Positions 38,799-48,517 of a stretch of 64,000 bases of DNA are shown in pieces. Origin of the DNA: Acidobacteriota bacterium (GTDB lineage: Bacteria > Acidobacteriota > Blastocatellia > Pyrinomonadales > Pyrinomonadaceae); assembly GCA_003222975.1 (NCBI GenBank), contig QHXN01000014.1:29642-93641 (forward strand), in the 5' to 3' direction. The position numbers and the translations under genes were made by a program. Below the pieces are notes generated by a model. That model saw nothing but the letters and a program-made list of their open reading frames with translations. It was not told the origin of the DNA and did not search any database. Each line of letters starts with the position of its first letter. Positions within the stretch are counted from its first letter, which is position 1.

Positions 38799-41351
38799 TT
38801 AGCGCCCCTGATTGATAAAGAGTGTGAAGCGGCCCTTATTCGCCTCACCTGTGATCAAATCGATCGCGCCGTCACCACTGAAATCGGCTGCTACGGGAAT
38901 TTCCGGCTGCGCGAGGCCAATGACCGGACCCTTCTTAAACTTACCGCCGCCCTCATTGAGTAAGACCACGACGCTTTCCTCCGTGCTGGTCAGCAAGTCT
39001 GGCAGGCCGTCCCCGTTAATGTCGGCCAAGGTAGCCCCGGTGGGGTGATTGCCGACGGCGATGTAGTGAGGTTTGCGGAACGACCAGTCGCCGCTGTTGA
39101 GGAACACGGCGATGTCGCCGGAGGCGAAATTGGCGGTCAGGATGTCGGGGAGTCCGTCCTGGTTAACGTCGCGGGCGATTACCGTCCTCGCACCCGAAGC
39201 CAGCAGATTGAGTTCGGCCTTATTGAGGAAACTTCCATCGCCCTGGTTCCTGAACAGCGTGATGGTGTCTGAATTGGCGTTGAGCGTGAGGATATCCTCT
39301 AGGCCGTCGCCGTCAAGGTCGGCGCTGGCGATGCGGGCCGGCACATGATCGAGCGCCATCTTCGCCGGCGCGCCGAACTTCCGCGCACCCCGGTTGAACA
39401 GCAGCGTAACATCCTTTCCAATCTTGCTCGCCGTGGCGAGGTCGAGCAACCCGTCGTTGTTGAAGTCAGCGACGGCGACGCTGACAGGCTGGGATTTCAG
39501 TGGGAGGAGATATGGCTTGGAGAAATTCCTGTTGCCCTCGTTGTAAAAGACAGACAGGTTCGAGGTGAGGCGATTGACGACGACGATGTCGAGCCGTCCG
39601 TCCTGGTCAAGGTCGGCGACGACCGCCTCGCACGGGTCGAAGCCCCCGGTGGCGAGCCGCACTGGCTCGGACGACAGCCCCTGCGGCCCGTTGAAGTAGA
39701 TCGCCACGTCTTCGCCCCCGTTTTCCAGGGAGATCAAATCCACCCTGCCGTCGTGGTCTAGATCGGCGGCGGCAGCCGTGTGGGCGGGGCGCGGTTGCCG
39801 CAGTTCGCCCGCCGCCTTGAAGGAGCCGTAGCCCGTCTCCGGCTGCACGTCGAAAGACGAGACGTACTCCGTCTTCATCCTCAGACCTTCGACCGACTTA
39901 ACGCCGTCGCTGATGATTATTTTGACTTGTTCACCGGGCAGAAAACGGGGCGCTGGTGAAGCCTGGCTGCTATCGCCGGCGGCGGGCGTCTGCGGCTGGA
40001 TGTCGAGGGTGTGTGTCTCGGCGCGATATGAAAGGCGGGCTTCACGAACTCCCGACTGGCTGCCATATAGCAGTACAGTCTTCGCCGATAGGGTGCGTTC
40101 GTCAACCGAAGTGTTCCACTTAACACTGATCGAGGTGAGCAGGTTCCCTCCGTGCAGAGTGACTTTGGCGGTCGCCGAGGGGCTGACCCGCTCGACCCTC
40201 GGCACGCGAATTCCGTTGAGCATCACCGAAATGTTGTTGCTCCCCGAGTTGGCCGTCACCAAGTCCATGCGCCCGTCGTTATTTAGGTCCGCGACGACGA
40301 TGGCGATGGGGTACAGCCCATAAGCTGGGAAGTCGGTCGCTTTACCGAAGGTCCCGTCCCCCTTGTTCAAGAGGACAGAGACGGTGTTGGCGCTCTGGTT
40401 GGCGGTGGCGATGTCTGGGTATCCGTCGCCGTTGATGTCAGCCGCCACCACCCCTTGCGGCAGCTTAACGGGGTAGTTGACCGCCGGATTAAACGTGCCG
40501 TCGCCCTTATTGATGAGCACGGACACGGTGTCCGATCCGCCGTTGCCCACGATTAAGTCCGGAAGTTTATCGCCGTTGAGATCTGCCGCGTACAAGATCT
40601 GGCTCAGCGAGTCGGTCGGGTACGAAACCGGCTCGGCGAAAACAGCATCCCCTTTGTTGAGGAGCACCGTCACATTTGCTGAGTAGATGTTACCGGTCGC
40701 TAAATCCATCTTCCCGTCACCGTTGAAGTCGGCGGCGACCAGCGAGTAGGGAACGACGCATTTACATCTGTAGGTGCTTTGGTGCTCGAACACGCCGTTG
40801 CCACGGTTGAGGTAGATGGCGATGTCGTCGTGCCCGATATTGCAGACAGCGATGTCCGGCCTGCCGTCGTTATTAAAATCGGCGATGACCGGGAACATCG
40901 GCCCCGGCTCGCCCTTGATGTTGACCGCGTCCTGAAAGGTGCCGTCTCCCTTGTTATAAAAGATGGAGAGATTGACGGAGAACATGTTCCCCACAACCAA
41001 GTCTGCCGCTCCGTCGCCGTTGAGGTCGCCGGCTGCCAGGGCGTAGGGCGTGTAACCATGCGTGGGATAGTTGACTCCGTCGCTGTACGTGCCGTTGCCC
41101 TTGTTCAGGTACACGGTCACGTCATGGGAGACGGTGTTGGAGGCGGCGAGGTCGAGGAAGCCGTCCTTGTTGAGATCAACGGCCACGACGTAGTAAGGGC
41201 TGATCCCGGCGGGTAAATTGAAAGCCTCGCTGAAGTCGAGGGGGATAAGGGCGCGCGGAAGCGCGGGCGCATCTTCCGCGCTGCTGGCGGCGGGCGCTGG
41301 GGCGGCCACCAAGGATGCGATCACAATGAGTAGCAAGGCGGCGGATTTCAT
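38799..41351 (-). CDS. Exported VCBS/FG-GAP protein (propeller - Ig-like - propeller)
   Basis: 850 aa; repeated DLNGDGAADLVVGN; central SVKWNTSVDERTLSAKTVLLYGSQSGVREARLSYRAETHTLDIQP resembles an SbsA-type Ig domain. Confidence 0.85.
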   Translation of the reverse strand: MKSAALLLIVIASLVAAPAPAASSAEDAPALPRALIPLDFSEAFNLPAGISPYYVVAVDLNKDGFLDLAASNTVSHDVTVYLNKGNGTYSDGVNYPTHGYTPYALAAGDLNGDGAADLVVGNMFSVNLSIFYNKGDGTFQDAVNIKGEPGPMFPVIADFNNDGRPDIAVCNIGHDDIAIYLNRGNGVFEHQSTYRCKCVVPYSLVAADFNGDGKMDLATGNIYSANVTVLLNKGDAVFAEPVSYPTDSLSQILYAADLNGDKLPDLIVGNGGSDTVSVLINKGDGTFNPAVNYPVKLPQGVVAADINGDGYPDIATANQSANTVSVLLNKGDGTFGKATDFPAYGLYPIAIVVADLNNDGRMDLVTANSGSNNISVMLNGIRVPRVERVSPSATAKVTLHGGNLLTSISVKWNTSVDERTLSAKTVLLYGSQSGVREARLSYRAETHTLDIQPQTPAAGDSSQASPAPRFLPGEQVKIIISDGVKSVEGLRMKTEYVSSFDVQPETGYGSFKAAGELRQPRPAHTAAAADLDHDGRVDLISLENGGEDVAIYFNGPQGLSSEPVRLATGGFDPCEAVVADLDQDGRLDIVVVNRLTSNLSVFYNEGNRNFSKPYLLPLKSQPVSVAVADFNNDGLLDLATASKIGKDVTLLFNRGARKFGAPAKMALDHVPARIASADLDGDGLEDILTLNANSDTITLFRNQGDGSFLNKAELNLLASGARTVIARDVNQDGLPDILTANFASGDIAVFLNSGDWSFRKPHYIAVGNHPTGATLADINGDGLPDLLTSTEESVVVLLNEGGGKFKKGPVIGLAQPEIPVAADFSGDGAIDLITGEANKGRFTLFINQGR

Positions 41352-41577
41352 GGACTCGTCTCCCTCTCCGATGACCCCAGAGGCGGGCCGCGAATTTTCA
41401 ACGCTTGATTAGGTAGCGCAAGGGGATCGCCCGTCCTGCCCTAAGCGCGCACAGGTAAGTCGGCGGCAGACCTCGCGGGAACAGTTACGCGTCCGGCTCG
41501 ACCGGGCCAACCAGCGCGGCCCGGATCTGAGAGAGGCCGCCCCCGCAGGCAGGTGCGCGACTCTGTCAACGTCCTGT

Positions 41578-44184
41578 TCAGTGCGTGTGCGTCGTCCTTT
41601 GCACTTGTCTGCCGGTGGCCTCTTTGGCCGGCAGGTTGAGCAAAACCGAGAGATCGAACGAATACCGGTTGGCGATAACCATGTCCAAAGCCCCGTCGCC
41701 GTTGAAGTCGGCGACGACCGGGGAGGTGGGGTTTTTGCCGACGGGGATCGTCTCCGCTTTTCTGAACGTCCCGTCGCCGTTATTCATCATAACTACGACT
41801 GTCCCGCCGTCGAGGGTGAGCGCGACATCTACCAGCCCGTCGTGGTTGAAGTCGCCGAAGACTTTGTCGGTAGGCGTCGGGCCGACGGGCGTGTTCGGCT
41901 GTTGCTTGAAGTTGTCGCCGCCGTTGTTGAGAAAGACGGTCATGTCGTCGGAGGCGGTGTTGATGGTGACGATGTCGGTCCGGCCATCGCCGTTTATGTC
42001 GATCGGCTCCTGGGTTAAGGCCTTGGCTAACAGCAGCGGAAATTCTTCGGGCCGCCGGAAAGTTCCGTCGCCGTTGTTCAGCAGGATGGTCCCGCGGTCG
42101 GACTCCAGGTTGGTCATGACCAAGTCGGGCACGCCGTCGCCGTTCACGTCACGGCTGGAGATATCGTAGGGAGAGGGGGCCACCGCGTAACTGATGTACT
42201 TACCGAAGTCGCCCCTGCCGTCGTTCATGAAGACGAGAACCGCCGGAAAGCCTTTGGTCACCACCGCGATGTCTATCGCCCCGTCACCGTTAAAGTCGCC
42301 CGTCGTGACGCCCATCGGGCCGGCCCCGGCGGGGAGCTTGACCGGCTCCTTGAATTTCCCCTTACCCTGGTTATAGAAGATGCTCATGTCGGAAGAGAAG
42401 GTGTTGACGACGGCGATATCTATATTCCCGTCGCGGTTGAAGTCCGCGAGCGCCAAGTCCCAGGGGCCGTAGCCGCCGGTGCGTATGAAGAGGTGATCGT
42501 TGAAAGTGGCGTCGCCCTTGTTGAAGTGGACGCGCAGCCCGTCCACCTCACGGCATAGGGCGACGATGTCCACCGTGCCGTTATTATCGAGGTCGGCGGC
42601 CCTCAACTTGCCGGGGATTTTGTCGCAGGAGATGCGCTGCGTCTCCACGAAGTTGCCGTCCCCTTTGGTTGGCTCGATGAGAAAGGCCTGGGTGAAGGGC
42701 TGGCTCATCGGCAGGCCGGAGAGGGAACGGATCTTGTCCGTAAACATGACCGTCACCCACTCCCCCGGCTGGAATGCCAGCGAGCCTTCGGGTTTGACAG
42801 AGACGCTGTGATTCGCCGCGCCGTAAGAGATTTCGGCTTTGTGAAACCCCGACTGACTTCCGTATAAGAGGATTGAGTCATCATTCAAAGTTTTCTCGTC
42901 GAGCGCCGTGTTGAACAGCGCGACCGGCTCCTTGCTCAAGGCCCCGTTGGCAGCCGTGACCCTCTCCATGAGGGTGGGCGTGACCTTTTCGATGCGCGGA
43001 ACGCGGGTGCCATGTAAGAGGATCGAGACGTTGTTGGAGCCGGCGTTGGCCGTCGCGATATCGGCCTTCCCGTCCCGGTTAAAGTCGGCGGTCGTCACGG
43101 ACGCCACGTACTCCCCGTTGACCGGCAAGCGAACTGCGTCCGCAAAGAGGCCGTCGCCTTTGCCCAGCAAGACCGCGACGGAATTGTTATCCAATTCGGC
43201 CACGACCAAGTCGGGCTGGCGATCTCCGTCCACGTCCGCGACGCTGACGCTACTGGGGTTCTTCACCGTGTAGTCGCCCGCGTGCTTGAAGAGGCCCTTC
43301 CCCTGACCCAACAGAACTGAGACGGTGTTCGAGTCGCCGTTGGCCGTCACCAGGTCGGGCACTCCGTCGTGATTGAGATCAGCCGCGCAGAGCGCCTGCG
43401 GGCCGAGGGCGGTGTCAACTGTCTGTGCGGGCGAAAAGCCATCCCGCCCGTGATTAAGAAAGACGGAGACGTTGTTCGACGCGCCGTTAGCGACGGCGAT
43501 ATCGTTCTGCCCGTCCTGATTAAAATCAGCGATCACCAGGGCACGCGCCGAGCCGGCACTCAGCGGCAGAGAGAGGTCTTTGTTAAATCGCCGATCACCG
43601 TGATTGAAGAAGATGTCAACGCTATTCTCCCCCATGTTGACGGTGGCGATCTCGTCCAGGCCGTCGCCGTTGAGGTCTCCGCAGGCGACGGAGATCGGCC
43701 CGCGGTCCGCCTTCACAGTGACGGGCGGCCCGAACCCCCCGTGACCGTCGTTGAAGAAGATGGAGATGTCGGAAGACATTAAATTGGCCGTTACCAGATC
43801 GGGGAGCTTGTCGCTGTTAAGCCTGCCGACGGCGACAGCGTAAGGCGACGGCCCGCCCAAGTCGTACCGGTGCGGTGTCTGGAAAGTGCCGTTCCCTCTT
43901 CCGCTCAGGATTGTAACGCTGTGGTCCGAGGGGTTGGCCGTGATAAGGTCGAGCTGGCCGTCCAAATTCATATCACTGACGGCCACTTGGCTGGGACCGG
44001 GATCGGTAGTTACATTGATAACGTCCGAGTAATCTAGGCCCGGTGCCGCCGAAGTGACGACCGTCCGACAAAGCAAGCTGGAGAACAGCAGACAGGCGAC
44101 GCCAGCTATAACCACTGTGCTCGTAACAACCCGATTCCTGGTGGTCTTTGACATGGTCAAGCTCCTTTTAGCCGGGACGGCCAT
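41578..44184 (-). CDS. Exported VCBS/FG-GAP protein, paralog of 38799..41351
   Basis: 868 aa; DFNQDGQNDIAVANGASNNVSVFLNHG repeats and the same central Ig-like segment ALFNTALDEKTLNDDSILLYGSQSGFHKAEISYG. Confidence 0.85.
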   Translation of the reverse strand: MAVPAKRSLTMSKTTRNRVVTSTVVIAGVACLLFSSLLCRTVVTSAAPGLDYSDVINVTTDPGPSQVAVSDMNLDGQLDLITANPSDHSVTILSGRGNGTFQTPHRYDLGGPSPYAVAVGRLNSDKLPDLVTANLMSSDISIFFNDGHGGFGPPVTVKADRGPISVACGDLNGDGLDEIATVNMGENSVDIFFNHGDRRFNKDLSLPLSAGSARALVIADFNQDGQNDIAVANGASNNVSVFLNHGRDGFSPAQTVDTALGPQALCAADLNHDGVPDLVTANGDSNTVSVLLGQGKGLFKHAGDYTVKNPSSVSVADVDGDRQPDLVVAELDNNSVAVLLGKGDGLFADAVRLPVNGEYVASVTTADFNRDGKADIATANAGSNNVSILLHGTRVPRIEKVTPTLMERVTAANGALSKEPVALFNTALDEKTLNDDSILLYGSQSGFHKAEISYGAANHSVSVKPEGSLAFQPGEWVTVMFTDKIRSLSGLPMSQPFTQAFLIEPTKGDGNFVETQRISCDKIPGKLRAADLDNNGTVDIVALCREVDGLRVHFNKGDATFNDHLFIRTGGYGPWDLALADFNRDGNIDIAVVNTFSSDMSIFYNQGKGKFKEPVKLPAGAGPMGVTTGDFNGDGAIDIAVVTKGFPAVLVFMNDGRGDFGKYISYAVAPSPYDISSRDVNGDGVPDLVMTNLESDRGTILLNNGDGTFRRPEEFPLLLAKALTQEPIDINGDGRTDIVTINTASDDMTVFLNNGGDNFKQQPNTPVGPTPTDKVFGDFNHDGLVDVALTLDGGTVVVMMNNGDGTFRKAETIPVGKNPTSPVVADFNGDGALDMVIANRYSFDLSVLLNLPAKEATGRQVQRTTHTH

Positions 44185-44653
44185 TTCCGATCACGACGGC
44201 GCGTTAGTCTGTCATGGGCGGGAGGGCGTGTGATTTCCAGCTCACCTTATGCTCGTAAGGGGAAGCCGTTGACTAAGCTCACGACCCACCCGCGAAGGCG
44301 AAGGGTGCGGCATTTCAGCTCGCCCCTCGGGCGGAGCGGGCACTGCGCCTTCCGTAAGTCCAATGGAGATGCCTAAGCTATCTCCTGCGCGCGGCACCTT
44401 AAGTCCTTCGTAGCACCTTCTTTAGAAAAAGCCGCGTTATAAAGAGGAATTCGGGCGCGCCGCCGCCCGTGACATAGGTATTAGGCTATAAGATAAGCCA
44501 GCCCGGCGAAATATCTAGCGTCCCCGGTTTAGGCGCGCATCAGTTAGCAGCAAGCCCAAATAAGGGCTAAAGACCGGATCAGCACGAACGGTCGAAGAGG
44601 TAAGCTACCGAAACGGCTATTTCAGGGCAAGAGAAAACTGTTAGCCGATCTGG

Positions 44654-45010
44654 CTATTTGTTGGCCGGTTTGGCTAACCTGGATTGAGCAGAAATGGAGC
44701 GGATGCGGCACTGCATGGGGGTAACCCCAAAGAACCTCTTGAAATCTCTCACGAAGTGACTCCCATCGCTTATTCCGACCACATTCATGATTTGCTTCAC
44801 GTTGAGAAACGTGCTCTCGGTCAGCTCTTTGGCCTTATTCATCTTCAGGAATTTTATGTATTGCGCGGGGCTGATCCCCATTTCTGCCTTGAAAACATGT
44901 CGCAGCCGCGAGGTCGAAAGATTCACGGCCTGGGCCAGTTCGATAAGGCTTAACTCTTTATCGGAACCTGCTTTCATGATATTGATGACGGCTTGTACCC
45001 TTTGATCCAT
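44654..45010 (-). CDS. AraC-type HTH regulator, DNA-binding domain only
   Basis: 118 aa; LSIELAQAVNLSTSRLRHVFKAEMGISPAQYIKFLKMNKAKELTESTFLNVKQIMNVVGISDGSHFVRDFKRFFGVTP. Confidence 0.88.
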   Translation of the reverse strand: MDQRVQAVINIMKAGSDKELSLIELAQAVNLSTSRLRHVFKAEMGISPAQYIKFLKMNKAKELTESTFLNVKQIMNVVGISDGSHFVRDFKRFFGVTPMQCRIRSISAQSRLAKPANK

Positions 45011-45265
45011 AGTCCCCCCTCAGGAAGATGGTGGTCCAAACGTCAGGCGAGCTATTGCAGGTTACGTAAGAATTTGTGAGACGCGACTATAAACAGACAA
45101 CGGCACGCGTCATCCTTCCCTAAGCTGAATCGCTGTGAACGGTCTACCGCTCATCAGCATCTTTGCAACTAGGCGCGGTCGAGTGAGAACAGAGTCACAA
45201 CATATTGGGGCAACAAGGCTCAGTCAGGTAGCTTATATTATGGATGTTTCACTATAGTCAACAAA

Positions 45266-46209
45266 TATGCGAATCAGTAGTTGAAAACGAGCAGGAAGAA
45301 AGCCACTGCTAGTTTTCCCTAGCAGTGGATCATCAGCGCGTCAGTCGAGCGCACTTTGCTCGCTCTTTGAATCTGGGTCTTCTCCTCGATCCAGTTGAAC
45401 AGGCTCTCGATGGGCTGCCGGATGCGACGCACCAACCGATTGTAATAGCTCTCGGCCTCAGTTAGTTCTTTGCCTTTCGGCTTTTTTCGCGGCGCAACCA
45501 GCCGCGTCTGCTGCTCTTTCAAGTGCGAGATGATCTCCGGCGTCGGGTAAGCCAAATCGCCGAAGAGTGAGGTTTCGGGTACTTCCGGCTGCTGTTGGAT
45601 GAAGGCTTTCGAGTCATGATGCGAGGCGGCGCAGAGCCACACCTGCGAGGGCAGCGGCAAGCGCCCTCCCCGCCTTTGCGCGATGCAGTGCAGGCGCACG
45701 CCATGGAAGCGAGTCTTCTTGGCCGCACAGAAGCCGGCATCGGCGACCTCGCGCCCGACCCGCGCGCCGTAGGAGTGGCCGTGGCGGGCGAGCATCACGG
45801 GCAATGAGTCAACCAGATGATCAAACTCCGGCGTGTGTTGCGCGGCCAAAGCGTCAGCCAGGACAGCGCCGATGGTCTGAAAGGTCGGCTCCAGGCGGTT
45901 GAGCCGCAGCACGAAGGTCTGGTAGCCGGGCAGGCGCGGGAACCACTCTCGCCAATACTTGCGAATCAGGCGGTGCATCTTCTTCTTCTCGAAGCAGCCC
46001 TCTAAGTGAGCGAAGAACCAGATGGTGATCAGCTCTTGGTCGGAGAACTCTGGTTCTCAGTTGTTGCTCAAGCGTTGATAACAGGTCTGGGACGAAGTAT
46101 CGTGAACGTGACAGACGAACAGGTAGATTTCGATCAGTAGGTTTTCCATGGCAAGAAAATTCTACTGAATCTGCCGTTCGTCTGTCTTTTTCAACTACTG
46201 ATTCGCATA
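45266..46209 (-). mobile_element. IS982-like insertion sequence, ~944 bp
   Basis: 22-bp perfect terminal inverted repeats TATGCGAATCAGTAGTTGAAAA (45266-45287) and TTTTCAACTACTGATTCGCATA (46188-46209) enclosing a transposase; possible AAAT target duplication. Confidence 0.88.
45319..46149 (-). pseudogene. IS982-like transposase interrupted by an in-frame UGA
   Basis: Translation from ATG at 46149: MENLLIEIYLFVCHVHDTSSQTCYQRLSNN*EPEFSDQELITIWFFAHLEGCFEKKKMHRLIRKYWREWFPRLPGYQTF..., UGA at 46059-46057, then continuous with the 219-aa track ORF. Confidence 0.8.
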
Positions 46210-46502
46210 AATATATTCAGGGAGAGGCCGGCCCTTCGAAGCATAGTATAAAAAATCATTAAGGTATAAATTTTGTGTAGTAAGATTGGAGCGAGAGTGC
46301 GGGGAACACCAGGGCACTTACTAGGAATGGCACTGCCCGTAAATTCGGGACGATGAACTGGAGCGTCTCCTCAAGGGTGTTAATCCAAGCGATAGCCAAG
46401 CCGAACTTCGTTAAATGGAACGCTCGGCCTTCAGGGATGAGCGGGGAACGTCGTCCGCATAGAGTGCCCGCACGGGTTCATTCTTCTCGAACGTTGGCTG
46501 CG

Positions 46503-48230
46503 ATGAACAAAAGGCGTCTGGTCGTGCCCCTAATATGGCTCATCATCTTGATGGCCTCTGCGTCGTCCGCCTATTCACAACAGCGGGACATCTCCGCGTT
46601 TAATTCGCCGCGGTCTAACGCGCCCGGCAGCCCAAGCGTGCCCGGCAACTCTCCCGACGGGGCCGCGGGCGAGGCCCTGGAAAAGCTCACGCAGGATTTC
46701 AACGAGGCGTTGATGACGGTGCAGTCCCATCACGTGGACGGCGACCAAATGAATTACGCGTCCATCTTCAAGTCATCAATTAACGGCATGCTTCAGTCTC
46801 TCGACCCGCACTCGAAGTTCTACGACGCCGGAGACTACCGCGAGTGGCTCGCGCACCAGCGGTTCCAGTACTGCGGCATCGGTGCCACCATCGGTTATCG
46901 CGCCATTGGCAGCCGAGTAGACACTTACATCCTCGATACCTTTCAGGATTCGCCGGCGAGCCGCGCAAACTTACGCTACGGGGACCGCATCTTGGAAGTG
47001 GACGGCCTCTCCGTGCCCAACAGGGCCTCGAGTGAGGTGCGAGAACATATTCGCGGTAGGTGCGACTCGGTCGTCAATCTTAAGGTCGAGCGCGCCGCGA
47101 CCGGGGCGACCGACACAATAAAGGTCTCGCGCGAGGTCATGCACCAGCCCTCAATCCCGGACGCATATCTGGTTCGGCCCGGGATCGGTTACATTTTGAT
47201 GGACGGCGGATTCGTCTTTACGACCCCAGACGAGTTGCAATCCGCCCTCAGATTTTTAAAGGAGCTGGGGGCCACCGCTTACATACTCGATCTGCGGAAT
47301 AATCGGGGCGGGCACGTCTACGAGGCGATTCGCGTAGCCGACATGTTCTTGCCGCGCGGGCAAGTCATCCTCACGCTCAAGGGGCGTATCGGGGGAATCA
47401 GCCACACTTACTCGGCGGCCAACGCCGCCCCCGACTTGTCACCACTGGTGATTCTGGTTAACCGGCATACGGCGTCGGCTTCTGAGATCGTCGTGGGCTC
47501 GCTGCAAGATCACGACCGTGCGCTCGTCGTGGGCGAGAACAGTTTCGGTAAAGGCCTCGTGCAGAATTTCGCCGTACTTGATGAGGGCCTCGGCCTGAAC
47601 CTCACTATCGCGAGATATTACACCCCTTCAGGGCGTTTGATTCAGCGGGATTATACAAACGTCAGCTACTACGACTACCTGAGCCGCGGCGACGCGGAAC
47701 TCGCGGGTGGCACGAGTGGGCAGAGGCAACAGGCCGCGCCGACTGGTCCTTCGAGCCGAACCGATCAGGGACGGCCTGTCTATGGCGGCGGCGGAATCAC
47801 GCCGGACGTGGCGGTGCTGCCGCGCCTCATGACACCGGAACAACAGCAGCTAACAGACTCGATCTTCATCTTCACCCGCGAATTGGTTAACGGTCGCGTC
47901 GCGGGCTTCGATGCCTACAAGGTTCAGCGTCCGATAGACTACGGTCATTTGCTGCAGGCGACCGATTTCCCTGCGACAGAGGCTCTGTATAAGAGCTATA
48001 AGCGCTATGTCATGACTCAAAACCTCAACATCAAAGAAGATAGACTCGACGCAGAACACGATTTCATCCTGCGCCAGCTACGTTATGAGATAGTGACGGC
48101 GGCTTACGGCACGACCGCGGCACTGCAAGCGTTGGAAGCTGACGATCTCCAACTGAAACGCGCCATCGATGAGATTCCCCGCGCGCGCGAGTTCGCTCAA
48201 ACCTTCACGCGTAGGTGCAATCTGCACTGA
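46503..48230 (+). CDS. S41-family (C-terminal processing) peptidase with PDZ domain
   Basis: From MNKRRLVVPLIWLIILMASASSAYS; PDZ YGDRILEVDGLSVPNR; AYILDLRNNRGGHVYEAIRVADMF; RHTASASEIVVGSLQDHDRALVVGENSFGKGLVQ. Confidence 0.9.
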   Translation: MNKRRLVVPLIWLIILMASASSAYSQQRDISAFNSPRSNAPGSPSVPGNSPDGAAGEALEKLTQDFNEALMTVQSHHVDGDQMNYASIFKSSINGMLQSLDPHSKFYDAGDYREWLAHQRFQYCGIGATIGYRAIGSRVDTYILDTFQDSPASRANLRYGDRILEVDGLSVPNRASSEVREHIRGRCDSVVNLKVERAATGATDTIKVSREVMHQPSIPDAYLVRPGIGYILMDGGFVFTTPDELQSALRFLKELGATAYILDLRNNRGGHVYEAIRVADMFLPRGQVILTLKGRIGGISHTYSAANAAPDLSPLVILVNRHTASASEIVVGSLQDHDRALVVGENSFGKGLVQNFAVLDEGLGLNLTIARYYTPSGRLIQRDYTNVSYYDYLSRGDAELAGGTSGQRQQAAPTGPSSRTDQGRPVYGGGGITPDVAVLPRLMTPEQQQLTDSIFIFTRELVNGRVAGFDAYKVQRPIDYGHLLQATDFPATEALYKSYKRYVMTQNLNIKEDRLDAEHDFILRQLRYEIVTAAYGTTAALQALEADDLQLKRAIDEIPRAREFAQTFTRRCNLH

Positions 48231-48264
48231 GAGTTGGGGATGACCCGACAGCCAAACGCTCTGA

Positions 48265-48396
48265 GCCGGGAAGCATAAGGCGCAGCTCGCCCTCAAGATT
48301 CAGCAGCTCATCGAGCGGAAGGGGGTGATGCAATCGGAGATCGCCCTCCTGTTCGGACTCGACCAGCCGAAGGTCTCCCATCTTATGCAACGATGA
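48265..48396 (+). pseudogene. Remnant of XRE/HigA-type HTH protein
   Basis: Manual translation: AGKHKAQLALKIQQLIERKGVMQSEIALLFGLDQPKVSHLMQR-stop, preceded by an in-frame stop; absent from the ORF track. Confidence 0.55.
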
Positions 48397-48517
48397 CATA
48401 AGCCGTTATAATCACATGGTCGTTTACGAGGACTTTAGTCTCTCACGAGTGGGTCGGACACTATCAGTGTGGAACATAAGCCGCATGAACGGCAATCAGC
48501 AAATAAGATAGTTCTTT

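Noticed and set aside
38799-44184. Possible DNA-level direct repeats or CRISPR-like array in the VCBS genes
   Set aside because: Periodicity is explained by in-frame DxNxDGxxD protein repeats within long open frames.
48400-48517. Promoter for hsdM (TTATAAT near 48410)
   Set aside because: A TATAAT-like hexamer is present but no convincing -35 at proper spacing was found; too weak to call.
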